Shown: in pieces, positions 44,809 to 54,135 of the stretch
Numbering within the stretch: position 1 is the first letter of the stretch
How the letters are laid out: each line of letters begins with the position of its first letter
From: an uncultured Pelagibacteraceae bacterium
Lineage (GTDB): Bacteria; Pseudomonadota; Alphaproteobacteria; Pelagibacterales; Pelagibacteraceae
Direction of reading: 5' to 3'
Length of the DNA stretch: 64,000 nucleotides
Assembly (NCBI GenBank): GCA_902604795.1
Contig: CACKZV010000002.1
Coordinates: 62,001 to 126,000, forward strand
The notes under the pieces: model-generated
Told to the model about the DNA's origin: nothing
Seen by the model: only the letters and a program-made list of their open reading frames with translations
Databases searched by the model: none
Translations under genes and position numbers: made by a program

Positions 44809-45644
44809 TAGTCATATCCTAAATCATTTAAATCACTTTGCAAAGAGTTATTTATTTTAATTAAAATATTTTTTGGTAAAATTTTTTGCCATCTATTACC
44901 AAATCCTAAATTGAAAAAACGTTTTTTTTCTCCAGTCCTTGAGAACACGCTTTCCTCAAAGCCTTCATTTTGTTCTTTGTTTCTTAAGTTAGAGAAATTT
45001 GTAGAAGATATTGAGTTTAAGAGTTTTTTTTCATTAATCGAAGTTTTTTCTTTTTTCAAATTGCTTATAAAATTAATTATTTTTTTAAAAGTATCAAATT
45101 TATTATTTTCTAAATCTTCGTATTTTATAAATAATGTTTTAAATTCATTTGTATTTTTCCATGACTTATAGTGACTCGACCAAGATCCTAAAAAAGTAAA
45201 ATTACTATAATCACCATCTGTTGATTTTTCTAGAAGTGTTTGTTTTTCATTCATTAATTTTATATATGATTGCTCATAACTTAATGAATAATGATGCGTC
45301 ATAGATGTTATTAAATTTCTAGGATCTCTAATAATGTATATAGCACCTAATGTTAAATTTTTGTTAGTAAAATAACTATCTTTATACTGATTAAGTGAGC
45401 TATGGGTTTTAATAAAATGTATTTTATCTCCAGAAAAGAATTGTTGTTGATTATATATCCAATTTTGACTGGCTTCTATTTCTGAATTAATTTTATTTTT
45501 TGTAAATTTGATTGAGGGAAACTGGAGGATATTATAAAGAAGATCAAAATCAAACTTTCCTTTTTTTGAAAAAAAATAAGAAGCAATAAAAGATCTTAAA
45601 TATGTATTTCCACTTTTAGGATAAGAAGCAATCCAAATAATCAT
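44808..45644 (-). CDS. Sulfotransferase family protein (stand-alone)
   Basis: A 278-residue PAPS-dependent sulfotransferase. The phosphosulfate loop SYPKSGNTYLRS is at residues 7-18 and the 3'-phosphate motif IIRDPRNLITSMTHH near 110-124. A longer reading frame to 45710 would read through the tRNA gene and is rejected; the ATG at 45644 lies just ahead of the essential P-loop. Only 5 bp separate it from the tRNA CCA end, so its mRNA after tRNA processing would be almost leaderless. The acceptor could be a glycan or a protein. Confidence 0.9.
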   Translation of the reverse strand: MIIWIASYPKSGNTYLRSFIASYFFSKKGKFDFDLLYNILQFPSIKFTKNKINSEIEASQNWIYNQQQFFSGDKIHFIKTHSSLNQYKDSYFTNKNLTLGAIYIIRDPRNLITSMTHHYSLSYEQSYIKLMNEKQTLLEKSTDGDYSNFTFLGSWSSHYKSWKNTNEFKTLFIKYEDLENNKFDTFKKIINFISNLKKEKTSINEKKLLNSISSTNFSNLRNKEQNEGFEESVFSRTGEKKRFFNLGFGNRWQKILPKNILIKINNSLQSDLNDLGYD

Positions 45645-45649
45645 AATTA

Positions 45650-45724
45650 TGGAGCGGGCAATGGGACTCGAACCCACGACCTTCTCGTTGGCAACGAGAC
45701 GCTCTACCACTGAGCTATGCCCGC
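45650..45724 (-). tRNA. tRNA-Gly (anticodon GCC)
   Basis: On the minus strand a full cloverleaf: acceptor GCGGGCA / TGCCCGC, D arm GCTCAGTGGTAGAGC, anticodon arm TCTCG TTGCCAA CGAGA with anticodon GCC, T arm GTGGGTTCGAGTCCCAT, and discriminator T followed by an encoded CCA. All stems pair (one G-T). The sulfotransferase ATG starts 5 bp after the CCA on the same strand. Confidence 0.97.
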
Positions 45725-45796
45725 TTGTTCTATAAGTGTTGAAACTATTAGCTTTTTAATAATTAAGCAATAGTCAAAAAAATAATCTTAAACCAC

Positions 45797-47437
45797 TTAA
45801 TATTTTATTTTGGCACTATCCAAAGTTTCTTGCATGATTTTCAAATGATCTTTATATTTTTTCCACTCATCAGATGTATTTTTTTTTATTTTTTCCCGAA
45901 CCTGTAAAAGTGAAGCAGTTTGTACCGGCCTAATATTTTTGCTGTAATTATTAAGATTCTCTTCCCACTTAATGTCAAGTTTTTCAATTAAACTATGTAT
46001 TTCATTTTCAAAATCATTAACAAATTGCTCATAGCTAATGTTTATTATTTTATCATTTAATTTATTCATCCAAAATTTCATAAGATCTTCATATAATATA
46101 AAATATTCTGCAGTATTCTTTTGAGTAAGAGAGAAATCCATACCTGGATCAGGAAAATTAATTTTGTAATTTGACCAACAAATGGCCATCGGATTCCTTT
46201 GAATATGAATTATTTTAGCCTCTGGGAAGGCTTTTATAATGAAGCCTATCCATCTAAAATTCATTGGTAATTTATCAATAATAAATTTTTTATTACTCAA
46301 TTGAAATGCTTTTTCATGATATTCAAATCTTATATTCTTTATAAAGCTGTGAAAATCTTGTAGTTTATTTAATTTAAAGTCGTCGATTATTTTAGGTAAA
46401 TAATTAAGTTCACCAGCGCCAAATATATCAGAATGAGATGAGAGTACTTGTTCTAGAAAAGTTGTTCCTGATCTTGGCATACCAACTATAAAAATTGGTG
46501 TGAAATTAATTTTATAATTGTGCTCTATAAGTTCATTAAAATTTTGTTGAAAGATATTTTTTATTTTTTCAAAAAGTTTTTTTTCTGCTTGAAGACTAAA
46601 ATTTGAACTAATTCTTTTTATTTTATGTGTTTCCTCAAGATACTTTAAAGCTATACTAGATTTATTTAAATCAAAATTACATTTACTTAAAGTAGTATAT
46701 GCAAACATTTTATTTTCATTATTTATATTTGATAAGTCAAGTTTTTCTAATTTTTTTAAAAATTTATTATCTTTGTCTGCTTTTGTGATTAAAAAATAAT
46801 TCTTAAATGCTTTTATGTGTTTACCATCAATATTAATTACTTTTTCAAATAATTTCCTTCCTTCATCAATATTCCCAAGTATTAGGTTTAAATAGCCCAA
46901 GTCATTTAAAGCTGTCGTATTATCTTCATCAAGTTTTAAAACCTCTTGAAGTACCTTTTTTAGATCATCAAACTTTTTTTCTTCGCTATAAACATGAGCT
47001 AGATTAAAATATGCTGGGAAATTTTTTTTATTAAATTTGATAGCTTTTTTATAATTTTCAGTCGCTTCATCAATAAGTCCTAATTTGAATTTGATATTTC
47101 CTAAATTATTAAAAGCCTCTGAATAGTTATATTTGAGTTTTATTGCTTTTAAAAAATTGTCTGAAGCTTTATTATAATTTTTTAATTGCTTTTGAATGTT
47201 ACCATAAATATAATAATTTTCTGCATTTGGTTTTAATAAAATTACATTTTTAAAAATTTTTTCTGCTTCTAAATAATCTTTGATATTTAAATAAGTCAAA
47301 CCTAGTGCATATAATACTTGGAAGTCGTTATTTTTTTTTAAAAGTTTCTTTCCAAGTTTAATTACTTTTTCAAATTTTCCTTTATTATAATATTCTAAAA
47401 TAATTTTTTTATTATTTAAGAAGTTCTTAGAGTTCAT
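45797..47437 (-). CDS. TPR-sulfotransferase fusion protein
   Basis: A 546-residue protein. Residues about 10-230 are tandem TPR repeats (for example NAENYYIYGNIQKQLKNYNK and AFNNLGNIKFKLG); residues 312-546 are a sulfotransferase with IFIVGMPRSGTTFLEQVLSS (PAPS loop at 319-326) and the later LPMNFRWIGFI and IHIQRNPM. This architecture resembles protein-tyrosine-sulfotransferase-like bacterial proteins, where the TPR part binds the acceptor. Its TPR module is a paralogue of the stand-alone TPR protein at 48066. The acceptor is unknown. Confidence 0.9.
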   Translation of the reverse strand: MNSKNFLNNKKIILEYYNKGKFEKVIKLGKKLLKKNNDFQVLYALGLTYLNIKDYLEAEKIFKNVILLKPNAENYYIYGNIQKQLKNYNKASDNFLKAIKLKYNYSEAFNNLGNIKFKLGLIDEATENYKKAIKFNKKNFPAYFNLAHVYSEEKKFDDLKKVLQEVLKLDEDNTTALNDLGYLNLILGNIDEGRKLFEKVINIDGKHIKAFKNYFLITKADKDNKFLKKLEKLDLSNINNENKMFAYTTLSKCNFDLNKSSIALKYLEETHKIKRISSNFSLQAEKKLFEKIKNIFQQNFNELIEHNYKINFTPIFIVGMPRSGTTFLEQVLSSHSDIFGAGELNYLPKIIDDFKLNKLQDFHSFIKNIRFEYHEKAFQLSNKKFIIDKLPMNFRWIGFIIKAFPEAKIIHIQRNPMAICWSNYKINFPDPGMDFSLTQKNTAEYFILYEDLMKFWMNKLNDKIINISYEQFVNDFENEIHSLIEKLDIKWEENLNNYSKNIRPVQTASLLQVREKIKKNTSDEWKKYKDHLKIMQETLDSAKIKY

Positions 47438-47472
47438 TTAAGTGAATGAAATTAATGATTTGGATATTCATT

Positions 47473-48069
47473 TTATGATGCAAAATCAAACCAACCTGTA
47501 ATTATATACTTCGTTCCACTTTTTAAAACTGATCCAGTATGAGCATGAGTCCACTCGGCAGGCCAAATTAATGTTTTATTATTTTCAGGCTTTATTTTGA
47601 GTCCGTAATGATCAAAATCAGTTGTGCCTCCATCATTAACATCATTTAAATAGGTCATAAAAGCAAAGATTCTGTGTAATGTTGATAAACCTGTTCTTTC
47701 AGAATGTAAGGCTGCAAAATGATCCCCTGGAAAATACTTTTGTACATTAAAAGGACCAATGTTAACTTTTGTTAAAAATTCTTTTACAAAAGGCCATTGT
47801 TCTCTATAGTCCAAAAAACATTTTTGAAGCTCAGAAAAATAATCTTGAAACACCTTATATTTTGGATCTGATAATTTATTTGGGCTTATTGTGATATCTG
47901 TCGATCTTTTTCTACTCTCTTCAACTCCTTTTGCTGTGGATCCTTTTTTTTGAAGAGATTTATTATTTTCAAAAAATTCAATTATACCTTTGCTGATATT
48001 TTCATCATCAAGGTGCCAACATCCAATGAAATTTGGTGATTTATCACTACTTATTTCAACTCTTTTCAT
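47473..48069 (-). CDS. 2-oxoglutarate/Fe(II) oxygenase, prolyl-4-hydroxylase-like
   Basis: A 198-residue jelly-roll oxygenase. The iron ligands are probably His122 and Glu124 (LHSE) and His177 (HAHTG), with Lys187 (SGTKY) binding 2-oxoglutarate at the spacing seen in prolyl 4-hydroxylases; RIFAFMTYLNDVNDGGTTDF is the typical core. The usual HxD is here HxE. It overlaps the TPR gene upstream by 4 bp (ATGA), so the two are made together and may act as a split TPR-oxygenase. It could hydroxylate a surface protein. Confidence 0.87.
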   Translation of the reverse strand: MKRVEISSDKSPNFIGCWHLDDENISKGIIEFFENNKSLQKKGSTAKGVEESRKRSTDITISPNKLSDPKYKVFQDYFSELQKCFLDYREQWPFVKEFLTKVNIGPFNVQKYFPGDHFAALHSERTGLSTLHRIFAFMTYLNDVNDGGTTDFDHYGLKIKPENNKTLIWPAEWTHAHTGSVLKSGTKYIITGWFDFAS

Positions 48070-48812
48070 TTTAACAAATTAACTCCATTTTCATCAAGTT
48101 GTAAAAAACCTGCACCCTTCTTTATATAAGATAAACCTTCTTTATGGGAATTTAAAGCTAACAATGATTGTCCTAATAAATTATTTAAAGTTCTATTTTT
48201 GGGATATTTTGAGATAATTTTTAAAACAAAATCTTTTACTTCATTTTTCTTTCCTGTTTTAAACAAACATATTGTGTATCTTTCACAAATTTCTTCATTC
48301 CTTGCTTCTAAATTAATTATATTTTTATAGTGATCTATAGCATTTAGATAATTTTCTAATAAAAAATATAAGCTCGCAAGATTGTAATGAGCTTCAAGAT
48401 TATTTTTATTCAAACTAATAGCCTTTTTGTAATTAATAATAGCTTCTTCATATTTGTTTAGAGATTTTTGTGAACTACCTAAATTATTATATGCTTCGGT
48501 AAAATTGGGGTTTAATGTAATAGCTTCTTCAAATGAGGTAATTGCATTATCAAATTTTTTTAATTTTTTTTGGATATTACCCAAAAAATATAAATTCTCT
48601 GCATTCTTATTAAGTAAAATTAATTTTTTAAAATAGTTTTCTGCATTATCAAAATTTTCAAGTTTAATTGATGACAATCCTAATAAGTATATTAATTGTG
48701 CATCATTTTGTCTCTGTTTGAATAATTTTTCACCTTCAACTATTACATCTTCAAATTTATTTTCTTTAAAAGAAGTTAAAATTTTTTCTTTTTCTAAATT
48801 ATTTGAATTCAT
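48066..48812 (-). CDS. TPR-repeat protein
   Basis: A 248-residue protein made of about six TPR repeats, for example NAENLYFLGNIQKKLKKFDN and YNNLGSSQKSLNKYEEAIINYK. It is clearly similar to the N-terminal module of the TPR-sulfotransferase at 45797. It has no signal peptide and no other domain. It is cotranslated with the 2OG-Fe(II) oxygenase, which it probably serves as substrate-binding scaffold (inference). Confidence 0.9.
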   Translation of the reverse strand: MNSNNLEKEKILTSFKENKFEDVIVEGEKLFKQRQNDAQLIYLLGLSSIKLENFDNAENYFKKLILLNKNAENLYFLGNIQKKLKKFDNAITSFEEAITLNPNFTEAYNNLGSSQKSLNKYEEAIINYKKAISLNKNNLEAHYNLASLYFLLENYLNAIDHYKNIINLEARNEEICERYTICLFKTGKKNEVKDFVLKIISKYPKNRTLNNLLGQSLLALNSHKEGLSYIKKGAGFLQLDENGVNLLK

Positions 48813-48838
48813 TGCTTAGATGTTATAATTTAAATTAT

Positions 48839-49480
48839 ATGAAAAAAGAAGATCTTCCAAAAATTATACCAGTTTTCCCATTATCAAATTTTATTATTTT
48901 TCCACGTACAACAGTTCCATTAAATATATTTGAGCCTAGATATATACAAATGATTGATAAAAGCATGAAAAGTGACCGCATGATAGGCATGATACAACCA
49001 AAAAAAACTGGTGAATTAAAAAAACCAGACTTACATAATGTGGGTTGTGTTGGAAAAATAACAAGTTTTAATGAGACAGATGATGGTAGATATTTAATTA
49101 TTTTGAATGGTATATGCAGATTTAAGGTTTTGGATGAAGTGAAAAATGACAATTTATATAGGGAGTGTGAGGTTAAATATGAAGAATATTCGAATGATTT
49201 AATTGAAAAATCAAATGAAATAAAATTTTCCGATTTAAATTTGATATTTCAAAACTTAAAAGGGCTTTTTAAAAAACAAGGATATGAAATAAATTGGAAA
49301 GAAATTGAAAAACAGAGTTTAGATCAAACTATAAATACTTTATCTATGGCATCACCATTTTCTTTAGAGGAAAAACAAGTTTTACTCGAAAGCAAAGATT
49401 TAAAAATAAGAAAAGAAAAATTAGAAGAAATTTTGAATACTTATATTTTAGATAATTTTAATAATAAAACCTTGCAATGA
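48839..49480 (+). CDS. LON peptidase substrate-binding (LAN) domain protein
   Basis: A 213-residue protein consisting of the Lon N-terminal domain only: PVFPLSNFIIFPRTTVPLNIFEPRYIQMI and GCVGKITSFNETDDGRYLIIL (quoted as landmarks in parts PVFPLSNFII and NIFEPRYIQM). No ATPase or protease domain. The start at 48839 fits the family and clears the divergent TPR gene; a longer frame from 48803 would overlap it. The role in bacteria is unknown, perhaps binding misfolded proteins. Confidence 0.9.
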   Translation: MKKEDLPKIIPVFPLSNFIIFPRTTVPLNIFEPRYIQMIDKSMKSDRMIGMIQPKKTGELKKPDLHNVGCVGKITSFNETDDGRYLIILNGICRFKVLDEVKNDNLYRECEVKYEEYSNDLIEKSNEIKFSDLNLIFQNLKGLFKKQGYEINWKEIEKQSLDQTINTLSMASPFSLEEKQVLLESKDLKIRKEKLEEILNTYILDNFNNKTLQ

Positions 49481-49496
49481 ATAATTTAAAAGCAAA

Positions 49497-50558
49497 TTAA
49501 TTAGATAACATTGTTGCATATTTATTTAAAAATTTATTATTTTTCAAAATTTTAAATATTGGATCAGATAAATTATTTTCTAACTTATTATCAAGTTCAA
49601 AAAAAGAATTTAAAGCATCTATACCTAATCCATACATGTAATTTATGTGTTTATTTTTTTCTTGAAATTTTCGAGCAATTAATTCACCATCATCAACACC
49701 TAATTTAATATTTTCATCTAAAATACTAGATAAAGATTTAATATCTCTAATAGTCATATTAAAACCTTGTCCTGCTAATGGATGAACCTTATGTATTAAA
49801 TCTCCAAAAGATAAAACATTTTTAAAAATATAATTTCGAAGGGCATGAAATTTAATGCTAAAAGACTCAACTTCGCTAATTTTATCTATCTTATATTTAT
49901 AATTATATTTATTTATGATTTTTAAAAAGTTTATCTTATCAATTAATTTTATTGAATTATATGAAAATACAATTGAAGTTTGATTGTTAGACAGGGGAAG
50001 AAATGCTAACGGACCATTTTTTGTAAAAATTTGTTTAGCAATTTTGTTTTCAACCTTTTTATGATGTATTATAGCAGTATGAGCCAAAGATTTATAATTT
50101 TTTTCTATTTTTTTTTGAAAATATTTTTTTGTTATTGAATTATTTTGCTGTGAGTTAATTATTAAATCATAATTTCTTTTTTTCAAAATTTCTAAATTAT
50201 AATTTTTAAGAGTAATAAATTTTAAAAATTTATTTTTTTTTATTAAGTTAAAAAGGTCAATATATTTTAACAGATAAAAATTATTTTGATTTTTATTTTT
50301 GAACTCAAACAACTCGCGTGATTTATTTTTTTCTGAATAAATTTTTATTTTTGTAGTTGGCCATCCTAAATTTTTAATACCTCTAATATTTTCAACTAAA
50401 AATTTGTAATTATCGTTCGAAATTGCAATTGTTCTGAGAGTATCTTTTAATAAAGTTGGTTTAGATTGGGAGATAATATCAACTTTAATGTTTTTTTTTA
50501 ATAATACATTTGCTAGAACAAGATTTGTTAAATTGTTTCCTAAAAGACAAATATTCAT
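49497..50558 (-). CDS. Divergent UbiH/COQ6-type FAD hydroxylase
   Basis: A 353-residue flavoprotein monooxygenase-like protein. The C-terminal GD motif FGDLIHKVHPLAGQGFN and the preceding LPLSNNQTSIVFS fit ubiquinone-ring hydroxylases. The N-terminal dinucleotide motif is degenerate: CLLGNNLTNLVLANVL has lost two of the three glycines of GxGxxG. It may hydroxylate a ubiquinone precursor, or have lost activity. ATG at 50558 is preferred over a TTG at 50582. The DNA is very AT-rich even for this genome. Confidence 0.75.
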   Translation of the reverse strand: MNICLLGNNLTNLVLANVLLKKNIKVDIISQSKPTLLKDTLRTIAISNDNYKFLVENIRGIKNLGWPTTKIKIYSEKNKSRELFEFKNKNQNNFYLLKYIDLFNLIKKNKFLKFITLKNYNLEILKKRNYDLIINSQQNNSITKKYFQKKIEKNYKSLAHTAIIHHKKVENKIAKQIFTKNGPLAFLPLSNNQTSIVFSYNSIKLIDKINFLKIINKYNYKYKIDKISEVESFSIKFHALRNYIFKNVLSFGDLIHKVHPLAGQGFNMTIRDIKSLSSILDENIKLGVDDGELIARKFQEKNKHINYMYGLGIDALNSFFELDNKLENNLSDPIFKILKNNKFLNKYATMLSN

Positions 50559-50621
50559 AATATTATTTAATTTTATCAACAAAAATTAAATGATACAAAG
50601 TGACAAATCATTAATAACAAA

Positions 50622-52709
50622 ATGAAAATTAAAAATTTAGTCGATAAAACAATAAATTTTCTCTTTAAAAGACTATCAGAAGCTGCGGGTTTGGCCTTAT
50701 TAGTTCTATCTGTATTATTACTAATATCATTAATAAGTTACTCACCAGAAGATCCCAACTTTATTTTTCCAGAAAGCGCTGAAATAAACAATTTGTTGGG
50801 TGCAAAAGGTAGTTATACATCAGATATTTTATATCAATCCATTGGTTTAATTTCATTATTAGTGCCATTTTCATTCATTCTCATATCAATATCTGTAATA
50901 TTTAATAAGAAAATATTACAGATTATTGAAAGCTTATTTTTTGTAATTTTATACTCAATTATAGGAACATTATTCTTTACAGTTTTTCATACTGAAACAT
51001 ACTGGCTTACGATAAATGGTAATAATGGGTTTATAGGCAGTTTATTTGAAGAAACTTTTTTAATAAATTTAATAAAATTAAATAATCAAGCAAGTTATAT
51101 AATTTTAATATTTTTAATTATCGTATTTTTTCTTTTTAGTATTAATTTTAAACTTAAATATCTTAAAACTATTAATATAATTTTTTCAAAATCTAAAAAA
51201 GTAGCAAATAAAAGTATTGTTGAAAATATTGATGAAAATTTAATAAATGAAAATGATTACATAAACGTTGAAACTAGAGTTCAAGAAAATTTTTCATTTG
51301 ATAAAAATGTAATATCATCTGATAAAAAAACCATCAAATATAAACTACCATCCTTAGACTTTTTAAAAATACCTACAAAAAGGGATAAAAATTTGTCTGA
51401 AAATAAAATTGATGAAAAAACTCTAGAAAAAATTTTACTTGATTTTGGAGTTGAAGGTGAGGTTAAGAAAGTAAGTCAAGGCCCTGTTGTAACTTTATAT
51501 GAATTTGAACCTGCGCCTGGCGTTAAAGTATCAAAAATTATTAACCTTTCAGAAGATATTGCCAGAAATACTAGTTCTGAGTCTGCAAGAATTGCAACTA
51601 TACCAGGCAGTAATACCATTGGAATTGAACTCCCTAAGCCACAAAGAGAAAACGTTTTTTTGAGTGAAGTAATTTCTGATAGTAGTTTTAAAAAAAAGGA
51701 TACCAAACTTCCGATTGCTCTTGGAAAAAGTATTTCTGGATTACCAATAACAGGGGATCTAAGCACTATGCCTCATTTGCTTATAGCTGGAACAACTGGA
51801 TCTGGTAAATCAGTTTGTATAAATACAATTATTTTATCACTTTTGTACAAACATTCCCCTGAGAAATGTAAGTTTATATTGATTGATCCAAAGATGTTAG
51901 AGTTATCTACGTATGAAGGAATTCCACATTTATTGTGCCCAGTTATAACTGAAGCTAAAAAAGCGGCATCTGTTTTAGGTTGGGTAGTTAAAGAAATGGA
52001 AAATCGCTACAAGCTAATGACAAAAGTGGGGGTGAGGAATATTGATGGATATAACGAAAAACATAAGATTTCTATGCCTTATATAGTTGTTATTGTTGAT
52101 GAAATGTCAGATTTAATGCTTGTAGCTGGTAAAGATATAGAAAATTATATTCAAAAGCTATCTCAAATGGCAAGAGCAGCAGGTATACATATCATAATGG
52201 CTACACAAAGACCTAGTGTTGACGTTATTACTGGAACAATAAAAGCTAATTTTCCAACAAGAATATCATTCCAAGTTACTTCTAAAATAGATAGTAGAAC
52301 AATTCTTGGTGAACAAGGAGCTGAACAACTTCTTGGAAGAGGCGATATGCTTTACATGACTTCTGCAAATAGAATGACAAGAATTCATGCACCATTTGTG
52401 TCAGAGGGTGAAATTGAGAAAATAAATAATTTTTTAAGAAATCAAGCTGAACCTGATTATGTAGATGAAATTCTTAATTTTGCAGATGAAAAAGAAAATA
52501 ATGATGACTCAAAAGATAATGAAAACCTAGATGAACTATATAATACTGCACTTGAAATTGTAAAATCTGAAAGAAAAGCATCGACATCATTTTTACAAAG
52601 AAAGCTTCAAATTGGTTATAATAGAGCAGCTAGAATAGTTGATCAAATGGAAGCGAACGGAGAAGTAAGTAAGGCAAATCACGTTGGCAAAAGAGAAGTT
52701 ATCAAATGA
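50622..52709 (+). CDS. ftsK: DNA translocase FtsK
   Basis: A 695-residue protein: four membrane helices (about 20-175), a short linker (180-260), and the motor domain with Walker A GTTGSGKSV (390-398), Walker B IVVIVDEMSDLM and ATQRPSVDVITG. A C-terminal winged-helix gamma domain (FLQRKLQIGYNRAARIVDQM) recognises polarity sequences. It clears chromosomes from the septum during division. It is shorter than E. coli FtsK because the linker is brief. The lolA start overlaps its stop by 4 bp, a pairing seen in many alphaproteobacteria. Confidence 0.96.
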   Translation: MKIKNLVDKTINFLFKRLSEAAGLALLVLSVLLLISLISYSPEDPNFIFPESAEINNLLGAKGSYTSDILYQSIGLISLLVPFSFILISISVIFNKKILQIIESLFFVILYSIIGTLFFTVFHTETYWLTINGNNGFIGSLFEETFLINLIKLNNQASYIILIFLIIVFFLFSINFKLKYLKTINIIFSKSKKVANKSIVENIDENLINENDYINVETRVQENFSFDKNVISSDKKTIKYKLPSLDFLKIPTKRDKNLSENKIDEKTLEKILLDFGVEGEVKKVSQGPVVTLYEFEPAPGVKVSKIINLSEDIARNTSSESARIATIPGSNTIGIELPKPQRENVFLSEVISDSSFKKKDTKLPIALGKSISGLPITGDLSTMPHLLIAGTTGSGKSVCINTIILSLLYKHSPEKCKFILIDPKMLELSTYEGIPHLLCPVITEAKKAASVLGWVVKEMENRYKLMTKVGVRNIDGYNEKHKISMPYIVVIVDEMSDLMLVAGKDIENYIQKLSQMARAAGIHIIMATQRPSVDVITGTIKANFPTRISFQVTSKIDSRTILGEQGAEQLLGRGDMLYMTSANRMTRIHAPFVSEGEIEKINNFLRNQAEPDYVDEILNFADEKENNDDSKDNENLDELYNTALEIVKSERKASTSFLQRKLQIGYNRAARIVDQMEANGEVSKANHVGKREVIK

Positions 52710-53266
52710 AAAAATATTTAATTTTTTTTTTTATTTTATTTTTTAATTTGAGTGCACAAAGTTCTACAAATCAAGAAATTATAAGTCATTTAAAAAAAAT
52801 AAACTCCTTAGAATTTAAATTTATACAAAAAATAGATAACAATAATATTGAACAAGGTGAATGTATTATTTTATATCCCAAAAAAATTCTTTGTAAGTAT
52901 TATGATATTTATAATAAAATCCTAGTTTCAAATGGTAAATCTTTAGTAATTAATTCAGATAAAATCAAAAATTATTATAGATATCCTTTAGATAAAACAC
53001 CTTTAAATTTTATTTTAGATAAAAATTTTTTAATTTCGAAAATGAAAGAAGTAGAAAATGACAAAAATTATCCTTTTTATTATGTATTCAATTTTGAATT
53101 TGAAAATAATCTAATTAAAGTTTTCTTTGATAAGGCGAGTTTAGATTTAATAGGTTGGGAGACAAAAGACATATACCAGAATCAAATACAGACTTTTTTA
53201 AGTGATATTAATATTAATGTTAATGTTGAAGAAAAAATATTTTCTTTGCAAAAATATATTAATTAA
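52706..53266 (+). CDS. lolA: Outer membrane lipoprotein carrier protein LolA
   Basis: A 186-residue periplasmic protein with a signal peptide ending near residue 18. The mature part matches LolA: SLEFKFIQKID near the start, GECIILYPKKILCKYYD and the late WETKDIYQNQIQTFLSDI. It ferries lipoproteins from LolCDE to the outer membrane. Position after ftsK supports the call. Its stop region overlaps the convergent GNAT gene by 8 bp. Confidence 0.85.
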   Translation: MKKYLIFFFILFFNLSAQSSTNQEIISHLKKINSLEFKFIQKIDNNNIEQGECIILYPKKILCKYYDIYNKILVSNGKSLVINSDKIKNYYRYPLDKTPLNFILDKNFLISKMKEVENDKNYPFYYVFNFEFENNLIKVFFDKASLDLIGWETKDIYQNQIQTFLSDININVNVEEKIFSLQKYIN

Positions 53267-53771
53267 CCTCAACATTTATTTTTTCAGATTTAAATACCTG
53301 CATTCCTCTGGCTAAATAATTTTTAATTGCATTTTCATGATCTAGTGAACAAGTATGGAGCCAAACTCTTGTCATACCTTCCTCAAATAATTTATGAATA
53401 GCCTGAGTAAGAAGATAGCCTCCACACTTCTTACCAAAATATTCCTCCAAAATACCGAAATAGGCGATTTCAGAATGATTATGGTCGAGATCACGAACAG
53501 TTTCATAATATCCAGCTAGGTTGTTATTATCCTTCAAAACAAAGGTTTTTATTCTAGGATTTTCAACATACTCAATCCATTTTTTATCTCCCCAGGTTAA
53601 TCTATCTATCCATCTATGTTTTCTTCCAATTTGTTTATAGAAAAATTTGTTTAGATGGAAATCTGGTGGGTCTACTTCACAAATTTTAAAATTTGAACCT
53701 GGACTTTTTGAACGGTTTAGATCTCTTATTGAATTTATTTCTAAAAAACTTCTGTCTACGTTAATTTTCAC
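53259..53771 (-). CDS. GNAT-family N-acetyltransferase
   Basis: A 170-residue GNAT. The acetyl-CoA region is EEYFGKKCGGYLLTQAIHKLF and the C-terminal HENAIKNYLARGMQVFKSE fits the family ending. The substrate is unknown. It is the last gene of the his-mtk-HIT run, with its start overlapping the HIT gene stop by 4 bp. Confidence 0.85.
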   Translation of the reverse strand: MKINVDRSFLEINSIRDLNRSKSPGSNFKICEVDPPDFHLNKFFYKQIGRKHRWIDRLTWGDKKWIEYVENPRIKTFVLKDNNNLAGYYETVRDLDHNHSEIAYFGILEEYFGKKCGGYLLTQAIHKLFEEGMTRVWLHTCSLDHENAIKNYLARGMQVFKSEKINVEVN

Positions 53772-54133
53772 GAGACCATTTTACCGATTTTCTCACCACC
53801 AAACAAATGAAAATGCAGATGTGGAACTTCTTGTCCACCGTCTTCACTTATATTTGCTAGTGCTCTATATCCTTTACCACTGAGAGCAGATATTTTTAAT
53901 TTATTTGCTACAATATTTATACCTTTTATTAATCCAACTATTTCTTCAGGAGATGCATTTTGACTAAAGTCATCTAAGTCAACATATTTTCCTTTTGGAA
54001 TTATTAAAGCATGAATTTTTTTTTGAGGATTTATATCATGAAAGGATAAAACATATTTATCCTCATAAATTTTATTACAAGGTATTTCATTTCTTAATAT
54101 TTTTGCAAATATGTTATTATCATCATAACTCAT
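53768..54133 (-). CDS. HIT family protein (HINT-like)
   Basis: A 121-residue histidine-triad protein. The triad HLHFHLFGG has His105, His107 and His109. The opening NIFAKILRNEIPCNKIYED is HINT-like. Such enzymes hydrolyse adenosine phosphoramidates. It lies 2 bp after mtkB and is cotranscribed with it. Confidence 0.94.
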   Translation of the reverse strand: MSYDDNNIFAKILRNEIPCNKIYEDKYVLSFHDINPQKKIHALIIPKGKYVDLDDFSQNASPEEIVGLIKGINIVANKLKISALSGKGYRALANISEDGGQEVPHLHFHLFGGEKIGKMVS

Positions 54134-54135
54134 AG

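Noticed and set aside
45645..45710. N-terminal extension of the sulfotransferase frame
   Set aside because: It reads through the tRNA-Gly gene; the added residues are the translation of tRNA sequence and have no counterpart in the family.
48803..48838. Longer start for the LON-domain protein
   Set aside because: It would overlap the divergent TPR gene; the family sequence starts at the 48839 ATG.
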